From the NCBI RefSeq assembly GCF_032362555.1, contig NC_083531.1, forward strand, positions 5,146,001 to 5,210,000: a stretch of 64,000 bases of DNA. The letters run 5' to 3'. The notes below the pieces were generated by a model that saw nothing but the letters and a program-made list of their open reading frames with translations, did no database searches and was not told the origin of the DNA. Each line of letters starts with the position of its first letter. Positions within the stretch are counted from its first letter, which is position 1. Below, piece after piece: positions 44,301 to 53,200 of the stretch. The DNA is from Amyelois transitella. Its lineage: Eukaryota > Arthropoda > Insecta > Lepidoptera > Pyralidae. Both the position numbers and the translations under genes were made by a program.

Positions 44301-46934
44301 TAGTCGCTCAGTGACCTTGGACTTACATACATACATACATATGGTCACGTCTATATCCCTTGTCTTGAAAAGACTGAATGGCCACATTCACCTATTTGGC
44401 TTAATGATAGAATTGAGATTCAAATAGTGACAGGTAGCCCGTCGCAGTTTGTAAGCCTATCCCATAGTAGCCTTTTATGACATCCATGGCAAAGAGATAG
44501 AGTGGTCCCATTCTTTTTTGTATTTGTGCCGGGAACCACACGGCACGGCATAATAACATTTTATATTGCAGGTTCCCCAGACTCACCACACAATACTAAA
44601 AACCTTGGACTTGTACTACATATTTATAAATAATACAGGTATTAAAAGCGCACTTAACATGCCTTTATTTTATCTAGAACATTTCCAATCATGTTCCAAT
44701 GATCCGTAGTCACCAACAATATGTATAAGCATTGGTTATACCATACATACATACATACATATGATCACGTCTTTATCCCTTACGGGGTAGACAGAGCCAA
44801 CAGTCTTGAAAAGACTGATAGGCCACGTTCAGCTGTTTGGCTTAATGATAGAATTGAGATTCAAATAGTGACGGGTTGCTAGCCGATCGCCTAGAAGAAG
44901 AATCCCAAGTTTATAAGCCTATCCCTTAGTCGCCTTTTACGACATCCATGGGAACGAGATGGAGTGGTCCTATTCTTTTTTTTTATTGGTGCCGGGAACC
45001 ACACGGTTATACCTTTTATATTATTTATAAATAGTACAAAGCAATGTGAAAGTTTAAAAAAAAAATTTATACACATTTGTATTGAAATTATGAGCACTTA
45101 CTTCATCAGTTTGTGAATGTTCACGAACTCTTGAAGTGTCTTTGTTTATTGCTGACATACTTCGTGTTTTAACTGCGCTAGGACGATGAGATGCGGTATT
45201 CTTCTTTTGAGATGCCTTATTCTTTACTTGAGATGCCTTATTCTTCGCTTGAGATGCCTTATTCTTCTCTTGAGATGCCTTATTCTTTGCTTGAGATACC
45301 TTATTCTTCTCTTGAGATGCCTTATTCTTCTCTTGAGATGCTGTATTTCGTTTCTGACATAAAAATTTATGTGGAAGAACTCCTTTTTTTAACCGTAGAT
45401 TGTACTTCTTCGGTTTTTCCTTCATTATATTATATTGTATAAAATTTTCTGTGTCTTCCTCAATCTGAAATTTAAATTTCAATCATCAAAACTGGTTCTT
45501 GTTTTCAAATTTTGTTTAGGATAGATTGTATTCTTTTTTAGGCGATGGGCTAGCAACCTGTCACTATTTGAATCCTAATTCTGTCATAAAGCCAAATAGC
45601 TGAACGTGGCCATTCAGTCTTTTCAAGACTATTGGCTTGGTTTGCCCCACAAGGGATATAGACGTGAAAATATGTATGTAACCAAATTTCTACTAGTCAA
45701 AGGCTAATGTAAGACTTATGTACTTTACCAAAAAACATATACATACCTACATATAATCACGTCTATATCCTTAGCGGGGTAGCCCAGAGTCACCAGTCTT
45801 GAAAAGACTGATAGACTACGCTCAGCTGTTTGGCTTAGTGATAGAATTGAGATTCAAATAGTGACAAGTTGCTAGCCCATCATCTAAAAGAAAAATCCCA
45901 AATTTATAAGCCTATCAATTAGTCGCCTTTTACGACATCCGTGGGAAAGAGATGGAGTAGTCCTATTCTTTTTTTCTTATGGTGCCGGGAACCACACGAC
46001 ACGGTACCAAAACACCCTGAACTGCATATATTATAGATTACTTACGTTAAAATGATCTTCGCAACAATAAAAACACGATTTGGGTGCCACTTCGCATCTT
46101 CTCATTATCTTACACCATTGTTTCTGTAGTTTTTCATCGGTTGGAATACGAAAAAATATTTTATCGGGTGTATTCCTGTTATTATTAATACACTGCGGTA
46201 CCATACAATACTTATATGAAGGTTTTTTAACATCTTCCGTGATTTCCATTGCGATGTAAAAGCAACAGTATTTATGTTGTTTTATTTACAAAGAAAAAAG
46301 AAAATTGAAATGTGTTTTGAAAACTTTAAATTTATAGGTATGTGCAGATAGGTAGCGATGTGCCGAGTATGGTTTGCCTCGAGCGAGTCAGACTCGATTC
46401 CTGTTTAGAACTCGCGAACTCGCCTACTCGAATACCAATTTATTTTGATACAAGTACGCCGGACTCGATTCCGGTACTCGAGTCAGGAAGAATCGACCCG
46501 ACCCGAAATCCTTAGAAGGAATGAAGGAAATATCTGTCTGTCAATGTCAAGTAAAGGTCCAACTGCCCTAACCTATCGCTATTATTTTTCAAGATTTTAT
46601 AAGTGTTTTATCGCTCAGGAATACTCAGGATTGCTCAGATAACATAGGTATTTAATAATGGAAACCAATTTCGAGATGAATGAAAATGAATGATTTCTAA
46701 CCTCCAATATATTACAAATAATAAGAACTTATGATTGTAAATACTCACATCAAAGTGGTCTTCACAAAAATGAGGACGTGTTTTTGGTGATAAAGCATCA
46801 GGATTACGCCGAGCAAGCTGAAACCACTTCTTACGAATATTCAAATCCATCGGCACAGAAAAAAACAGTTTCGTAGGAGTTTTTATTGTTGTATTAGTGC
46901 ATTGAGGCACTGCACAACATTTATAGGTACTCAT
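41332..46934 (-). CDS. Gene G: THAP domain plus C2H2 zinc-finger fusion, two alternative first exons
   Basis: Inferred exons on the minus strand: first exon 46749-46934 or 46046-46249 (THAP N-half), 45102-45464 (THAP C-half plus repeat linker), 43621-43771, 42544-42678 and 41332-41795. Phases are 0, 0, 1, 1, giving 432 or 438 aa. The THAP C2CH zinc site is split between the first two exons. ZNF exon 1 reads ITLKPLSVLDGAVGQCGSL, with Leu (TTG) where relatives have the start Met. Exon 4 has SFVNYHDVKFE. The last exon has DDTSGADKR and only three fingers plus a non-finger tail. Without the THAP exons no upstream start codon exists, which supports the fusion. Nuclear DNA-binding role expected. 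Confidence 0.7.
41850..42225 (+). repeat. rep-A with tandemly repeated 3' part, intron of gene G
   Basis: The head is decayed (CCCCGGCACAAACAG). The AAGCTGAACGTGGCC to TTTGTATGTATATATG segment then repeats at 42083-42190 and again in part. Confidence 0.65.
42255..42430 (-). repeat. rep-C, minus, intron of gene G
   Basis: ACATACATAAAATCACGCC to TTTACCAGGACGTCC. Confidence 0.7.
42694..42850 (-). repeat. rep-W retroposon end, minus
   Basis: Starts AGAATAGAATAGATTTATTTTC, close to the exon 42544-42678 acceptor. Same family as 32347. Confidence 0.6.
43010..43590 (+). repeat. LTR retrotransposon relic with primer-binding site
   Basis: At 43569-43586 TGGCGCCCAACGTGGGGC is complementary to the 3' end of a tRNA-Lys(CTT) plus CCA, as I recall that tRNA. 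It sits one base after a ...GTGACA terminus, the arrangement at an LTR/leader border. CAGGGAGCCCTATACATAAA at 43036 may be the LTR promoter. A rep-A copy at 43157-43358 is nested, with GTTAAATATCT on both sides. gag and pol are absent. Confidence 0.5.
43157..43358 (+). repeat. rep-A, 5'-truncated
   Basis: From AGGCTTATAAACTTGGG to ATATGTATGTATG. Contains an extra segment near 43270. Confidence 0.65.
43811..44190. repeat. Composite of three rep-A pieces
   Basis: A plus copy (43811-43982) is cut at AAGCCAAATAG and followed at once by a second plus head (43983-44104). A minus piece (44105-44190) then follows. The last two form a potential hairpin. Confidence 0.65.
44325..44545 (-). repeat. rep-A, minus
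   Basis: ACATACATACATACATATGG to GCCGGGAACCACACGGC, with an internal deletion. Confidence 0.7.
44745..45006 (-). repeat. rep-A full length, minus
   Basis: Complete from the CATACATAC tail to CGGGAACCACACGG, just 3' of the exon 45102-45464. Confidence 0.75.
45102..45464 (-). CDS. Second exon of gene G: THAP C-terminal half and lysine-rich repeat linker
   Basis: Acceptor AAATTTCAG, donor GTAAGT, both phase 0, 121 codons. It starts IEEDTENFIQY and reaches GVLPHKF, the position of the AVPTIF-type box that closes a THAP domain. A 7-residue tandem repeat follows (NKASQEK and variants, about eight copies, 21 bp each, 45192-45357). The exon ends SQTDE. Its homologue is 53021-53245, which has no repeat. 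Flanked by rep-A copies in opposite orientations. Confidence 0.8.
45525..45681 (+). repeat. rep-A, 5'-truncated
   Basis: TTTTTTAGGCGATGGGCTAG to AAAATATGTATGTA. Confidence 0.65.
45740..46005 (-). repeat. rep-A full length, minus
   Basis: ACATACCTACATATAATCACG to GCCGGGAACCACACG. Lies 40 bases from the donor of first exon 46046-46249. Confidence 0.7.
46046..46249 (-). CDS. Alternative first exon of gene G: THAP N-terminal half (T1)
   Basis: 68 codons from ATG to HFN|GTAAGT (phase 0). It has the C..C pair CMVPQC, the WCKIMRR core Trp and the C-x2-H pair CEDHF of a C2CH THAP finger. It is the most diverged of the seven THAP exons (nine-residue N-terminal extension, Asn at the last position). 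The upstream motifs seen for T2 to T7 are not visible, so it may be used differently or not at all. Confidence 0.7.
46350..46505. repeat. ACTCG-rich segment, possible hAT relic
   Basis: TAGCGATGTGCCGAG resembles an hAT terminus. The interior repeats GACTCGATTCC and ACTCGCG motifs like the hAT MITE at 20382. No target duplication seen. Confidence 0.35.
46749..46934 (-). CDS. Alternative first exon of gene G: THAP N-terminal half (T2)
   Basis: 62 codons: MSTYKCCAVPQCTNTT, the KTPTKLFFSVP core, KKWFQLARR with the invariant Trp, FCEDHFD, donor GTGAGT in phase 0. It resembles T3, T5, T6 and T7 closely. Its own promoter-like motifs lie at 47041-47100. Confidence 0.8.
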
Positions 46935-47034
46935 TTTAATAATTTACACACATTTGCCGTGGCACAAGTTAAATATAACAAGAGAAAATCAAAACTATTC
47001 GAAACACTAACAAGCTCTGTATGATATTTATGCG

Positions 47035-47105
47035 AGATATACGTCACCGCATGCCATGGCCGCCATATTGATAAAAGTCGCGTTTTGGCGGCATATTTGA
47101 ATATT
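47035..47105 (-). promoter_or_regulatory. Promoter-like motif cluster upstream of T2
   Basis: On the minus strand: GCCGCCAAAACGCG (E2F-like), then ATGGCGGCC (YY1-like), then GGTGACGTA (CRE-like), about 105-165 bases upstream of the T2 ATG. Confidence 0.5.
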
Positions 47106-47109
47106 GGAT

Positions 47110-47640
47110 TTTCTAAAAAACTAAAATAGCTAAAATAAAGACAGAAAAGTATTTTTTAGGCTTATAAACAAATAAGTACCGTAAGATAGTTTTTAGAATT
47201 TTGTCAAATAGCCTATTTAACGCCACCTTTAAGTCTTATCCTTTATATAAAGGGTACCCTATGTCCTTCTCCACTCTTAATTATATAGGTACTCTAATCT
47301 CTCTAATATATATGTTCGTAATATTTCAAGATTATTATGCACTAGATAACTTGAGGAGTGAGGAGTAACAAATAAATTCACTATCGCATTTATGATTAGT
47401 TGGGATAAGGTTCATACATACTGTATGTAACATACATATTACAATCTACATCTGTCTGTTTCCGATAAATTCGAAAATACGGATGGACGGATTTACATAA
47501 TGGTTTTGATAATTAATTTAGGTTTTAATAATAATTTTAGTTTAGTATATATTTATTTATTAGATACATACCATATATATTTATTTTATTTCTAATCTTT
47601 TTTTAAGCTGATTCTTGCAGTCATGCTTATATTTATCTTA
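47110..47640. other. AT-rich, nothing recognised
   Basis: No open frame or repeat family identified. Confidence 0.4.
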
Positions 47641-47642
47641 TA

Positions 47643-47909
47643 CTAGCTGTGCCCGCGACTTCGTCCGCGTGGAATAGTTATTTTGGGCATCATTGAAGCC
47701 CTCAAGGATGAATAATTTTCCCAGGTTTTTTTACATATTCCATTATTTCTTTGGGCCTTATAGTTGCAGCGTGATGTTACATAGCCTAAAGCCTTCCTCG
47801 ATAAATGGTGTATTCAACGCAAGAATTTTTCAATTCGAACCAGTAGTTTCTGAAATTAGCACGTTCAAACAAACAAACAAACTCTACAGCTTTATAATAT
47901 TAGTATAGA
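47643..47909 (-). mobile_element. Hel-2 element
   Basis: TCTATACTAATATTATAAAG start and GGGCACAGCTAG end on the minus strand, A and T flanks. Confidence 0.65.
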
Positions 47910-48698
47910 TTTAGAAGATAATTGTGGATAGATGAGGTTTTACAATGAAACAACAATTTTTATTTTAAGAATTTATTTCAAAGAATTGTTGCTAATTCAA
48001 ATGGATGAGATCTTTATTGCCCACGGAACCATCACAATCTTATAGGTAGTAATTGTGATGACTTCCAAAAAACATATGTCGTGTTGTACAGACCTGTTCT
48101 ATAAACATTACTCAATTCACAGATGAGACCAAATTCAACAAAAAGCAACTGTTAAACGTCATTTTCACCACGAGTACCATTCAGAAATGGATCTTAACAC
48201 GTTGCAATACAGCACACAATCTTTAAATAAAACTCTGGTCATTTTGAGTCTTCACTGTTCAGAGGAAGTCTGTCAGATCTTAGCAAAGCAGATAATTTTA
48301 GAGGTACTACGGACTACGGACTCCAATGATGTGACTTATCTAAGATACGAGTATTTGAAATACAGATACAAAATACGTATTTTCATCTTGTAACTAAAAT
48401 ACCTTTTTAGAAAGGAGTTTGGATTTTATATTTGAATACTCTTGTTTATTATCTTAGTATTTTATAAATACTTTTTGTCATAAAATAATTTTTCTCAAAA
48501 AAATAAAATATTATTTGTTGTCATTTATAAAATAAATTGAAACCTCTTTGCCAAGCTCTTCTCCCGTGGAGAGTCTGTTTTCTTTTGGGGGTATGATCAT
48601 AAGGTCATATTGAAGGAAAATGACTGATAAATTGTTTGAAGAGCTGGTTCTACTCAAATCTAACTTAAAATTAATGATGACTTATTTTTGTTTTTTAT

Positions 48699-49365
48699 AA
48701 TACTCTATAATTAGAGCTAAAAAAAAGAAAACTCAAATTCAAATATCGTTTTCTTACAAATGTATTTGTATTTTTTTTTATAAAGTATGTATTTATAAAA
48801 TACCTATTTTGTATCTAGTATTTCAAATACATTTCAAAAAGTATTTTGAATAATACTTCATTTAAAAGTATTTTTTATTCCAAATACCTACTTTGTACAG
48901 GGTACTTTGTACATCACTTTCAATTTAATACTCTATAATTAGAGCTATAAAAATACTCAAATTCAAATGTCGTTTTCTTACAAATGTATTTGTATTTTTT
49001 TTTAATAAAGTAAGTATTAATAAAATACCTATTTTGTATCTAGTATTTCAAATACACACCTGAAAGTATTTCGAATAATACTTAATTTAAAAGTATTTTG
49101 TATTCCAAATACTTTATACAGGGTATTTTGTACATCACTGTCAATTTAGTACTCTATAATTAGAGCTATAAAAAAGAAAAAAAAAAACTCAAATTCAAAT
49201 GTTGTTTTCATACAAATGTATTTGTATTTTTTTATAATGTAAGTATTTATAAAATACCTATTTTGTATCTAGTATTTCAAATGCATTTCTGAAAGTATTT
49301 TGTATAATACTTAATTTAAAAGTATTTTTTATTTCAAATACTTTTTTGTACATCATTGTCAATAA
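48699..49365. repeat. Three tandem copies of a ~225 bp AT-rich unit
   Basis: Starts at 48699, 48927 and 49148 with AATACTCTATAATTAGAGCT. Each unit contains many GTATTT/AAATAC inverted motifs and ends TTTGTACATCACT, which inverted is AGTGATGTACAAA, an hAT-like terminus. A decayed fourth copy may precede it (48340-48480). Confidence 0.7.
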
Positions 49366-49534
49366 GTCAGTTTCATGATTCCTGACTTCCACATTCATGG
49401 CAGTCTTCATTTCTGTGACAGCAGATGAGATACAAGAGAGTTGTCCGCGTTGGTAGAGTCATTTCTTGAGCAGGCCTGCACCACGCCATCTGAGGAATAA
49501 AGGTCTGTCCTTAAAAAAAAAACTCAACAATTTA

Positions 49535-49746
49535 TCCTACTAATATTATAAATGCGAAAGTTTGTATGTCAGGATGTCAGTATGGATGTTTGTTACTCTT
49601 TCACGCAAAAACTACTCAACCGATTACGATGAAATTTTGTATGTGGGTAGCTGAAGACCCAGAATAACAGATAGGCCAACAGGAAATTTATCCCGGAGTT
49701 CCCGCGGGATTGATTCCACGCGTACGAAGTCGCGGGCGGCCTCTAG
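49535..49746 (+). mobile_element. Hel-1 element
   Basis: TCCTACTAATATTATAAATG to GGGCGGCCTCTAG with A before and T after. Confidence 0.65.
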
Positions 49747-49782
49747 TTAAAATATAAATTTAATTTTAGACAAAATCATAGT

Positions 49783-49895
49783 ATCTCAATTCTATCATTA
49801 AGCCTAACAGCTAAACGTAATCTTTCATCATATAAGTCTTTCAAGACTGTTGGCTCTGTCTACCCTACGAGGGATATAGACGTAATTATATGAAT
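49783..49895 (+). repeat. rep-A, 5'-truncated
   Basis: TCTCAATTCTATCATTAAGCC to GACGTAATTATATG. Confidence 0.6.
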
Positions 49896-49939
49896 TAATG
49901 AATGGATTTTTGATCTTTAATCAAAAAAACTTAGAATCA

Positions 49940-50092
49940 TATAAGACGTTCCGGCAAAGGGTCAGGTCAAGAGTACCCGAAACCAAAGAGCTTGCATGAA
50001 AAGTTATCAATGTAGATGAAGCGAAGAAAGTGTGCAGAGATCGTGGGAACTGGAAAGAGGTAGTCTCTGCCTACCCCTCCGGGGAAGAGAAT
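49940..50092 (+). repeat. rep-C copy
   Basis: AAGACGTTCCGGCAAAGGGTC to CCTCCGGGGAAGAG; the TATG tail is missing. Confidence 0.6.
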
Positions 50093-50093
50093 A

Positions 50094-50213
50094 ATAAACA
50101 TCCAAGACCCAGGCCAATTAGAAAAGTTCTTTTCTCATCATGCTCTGACCGGGATACGAACCCGGGACCTCCGGTGTCATAGACAAGCGTACCGCTGCGC
50201 CACAGAGGCCGTC
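50094..50213 (-). repeat. rep-T head half, minus
   Basis: CATCCAAGACCCAGGCC to GCTGCGCCACAGAGGCC. Lies about 30 bases past the donor of the exon at 50244. Confidence 0.65.
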
Positions 50214-50243
50214 AAAGCCAGTCAAAGGAATACAAAATCCTAC

Positions 50244-53200
50244 CTTCTGTGTCATCTTTCTCCTGTTTTATTTCCACGTGGGTGTTGTGTTTTACTGTAC
50301 CTAGGAGGTCATTTTCATTAATTTCAAATCTCTTATCGTAGATATTGATGAATGATACGTCTGATTGATGCGGAGACACTGCAAAAAATTGAAGTAAGCG
50401 TTATGACAAGCTATATAATATGATCAAAGTAAACATACATACATATAGTATGTAGTAAACATACATATATAATACATATAGTTTGTATGTATGTTTACTT
50501 TGATCGTAATATATAACATAGCGGCCCGCCCCGGCTTCGCACGGGTGGACATATTTTTATATTTTGAAATAAACAAAGAGTAAAAACAAATTTATGCCTA
50601 TGTCACTTTTGAAGGTCTATTCTATATCTGTGCCAAATTTTATCAAAATCGGACCAGTAGTTTTTGAGTTTATTCCACACAAACATACAAAAATACAAAT
50701 CTTTCCTCTTTATTATTAGTGTGGATGTGGATGAATTTATAAAATATGATTTTTTAACAGTTTAAATAATATTTAAACTGTTAAAAAAGAAAAGAATGGG
50801 ACCACTCCTTCTCTTTCCCATGGATGTCGTTCGGGGCGACTAAGGGATAGGCTTACAAACTTGGGATTCTTCTTTAGGCGATGGGCTAGCAACCTGTCAC
50901 TATTTGAATCTCAATTCTATCATTAAGCCAAACAGCTGAACATAGCCTTTCAGTATCTTCAAGACTGTCATCTCTGATAACCCCGCAAGGGATATAGACG
51001 TGATTTTATGTATGTATGTATGTAAGATAAGAAGAAAAAAAAGCACAAAATAAATATTTACCATTTGATTCCGGTTCAATATCAGAGACATCTGACTCCA
51101 GCTCTGTTTTGACCTCAACAGCTGCCGGCAGAGCCCTAGTGCCGGACAGAGATCCACACTGACCGTCATCCTTTGAGGTTATTGGCTGCAAAGCATACAA
51201 TAGTCTCTTTAAATTTACAAACTTCTTTCCATGCATAATGAGACGTTTATACTAATATGATGTCCACCCTTAACATTTTTTTTTAACTGGAAATTACTCA
51301 ACTATATTTTTATGGTAAAACAACAACAGTATTATCAAAATAATTTGACTTTTAACCCCAATATTTCCCTTTTTATTAAATACTAGCTGTGCCCGCGACT
51401 TCGTCCGCGTGGAATAGTTATTTTGGCATCATTGAAGTTTTTTTCACATTTTCCATTATTTTGCTCCTTATAGTTGTAATGTTATTTAGCCTAAAGCCTT
51501 CCTCGATAAATGATCTATTCAACACAAAAATCAATTCGAACCAGTAGTTCCTGAGATTAGCACGTTCAAACAAACAAACTCTTCAGCTTTATAATATTAG
51601 TATAGATATAGATAGGAATTCCACTTTTATACTTACATGTTTACATTTTGTCGGTACTGAATTACTTTTCAATTGTGCTTGTTTATTTCTATTTAGTATA
51701 CATGCGTCACTGAAATAAACAAAACATATTTTAGAATTTCGTGTGGTTCCCGGCACCAATACCAAAAAAGAACAGGGACCACTCCATCGCCTTCCCATGG
51801 ATGTCGTAAAACGCGACTAAGGGATATGCTTACAAAATTAGGATTCTTTTTTTTGTAGGCTATGGACAACCTGTCACTATTTGAATCTCAATTCTATAAT
51901 TAAGCCAAACAGCTGAACGTGGCTGATCAGTCTTTTCAAGACTTATGGCTCTGTCTATCCCGCAAAGGATATAGACGTGACCATATGTATGTATGTTTAA
52001 CAAAAGATATTTTCAAAGAGAATATAATCAGTATGTTTCAGAATCAATGCATACTTACGTATGTAATGTTATTCCCTCATGTTTGGGACCGAAACGGCTT
52101 TGGCAGCCGTAAATACAGCCATCAACCATAGTCTGTATAACAATGTGAAAAAATATAGTGTTAATTAATGTTACCAGTATTGATTATGAGTTTAAAAATA
52201 TTTATTTATAAACTAGAGGCCGCCCGCGACTTCGTCCGCATGGAAACCCTATCAATCCCGCGGGAACTCCGGGATAAAAAGTAGCCTATGTGTTATTGTG
52301 GCTCTTTAGCTAACCACATACCAAATTTCATCGTAATCGGTTCAGTAGTTTTAGCGTGAAAGAGTAACAAACATCCATACTGACATACTCACAAACTTCC
52401 GCATTTATAAGTAACATTAGTAGAATGAGTTTAAAAATATTTATTTATTTACATACGTTGGAAAATTATAATTAAATTCATAAATAACAGCACATTTTTA
52501 AACGTTTGTCAAGTGACACAAAACACCCCGGATTGGTCGGATCGATGATGACGTCACTTGTTCGTAAGCTTGGCATTTGCCTATTTGCGCCTATTTGTGT
52601 TAATAGAAGATAATTAGCCTTTGAAACTGTTTTACATTGTATTTGTGTGATTTAATTATATTTTACCAATTCATACATACATATAATCACGTCTATATCG
52701 CTTGTGGATTAGACAGAGCCAACAGTCTTGTAGACTGATAGGCCACGTTCAACTATTTGGCTTTAAGATAGAATTGAGATTCAAATAGTGACAGGTTGCT
52801 AACCCATCGCCTTAGAGAAGAATCCCAAGTTTATAAGCCTACCCCTTAGTCGCCTCTTACGACATCCATGTGAGAGAGATGGAGTGGTCCTTTTCTTTTA
52901 TCCATTGGTGCCTGGAACCACACGGCACAATAATCATGTCAAGTCACAATCATGGTGGGATTATTTTTTCAAGAATAATTCCCACTTTTTTTGGCTTCGT
53001 AACTAAAACTCTGTACTCACTTCATTATCAGTAGGATCATTGGCTGTTATAGTTCGATTAATGTCTTCAATTTGTTTTTTTCTCTGCCTTCTGACCGATG
53101 CATGGCGGATATTGCCAGTATCACGCATTCTTCTGATGCGATCGGGCTGGCAATGAAATTTTGATGGCAAAACTTTGTCTTTTAAAATCATATGCCTGCT

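Noticed and set aside
45191-45442. Repetitive plus-strand ORF (SSLEMPY repeats)
   Set aside because: Antisense shadow of the NKASQEK minisatellite in the THAP exon.
48699-49365. CRISPR-like array
   Set aside because: Units are over 200 bp, AT-rich and without unique spacers; the genome is eukaryotic.
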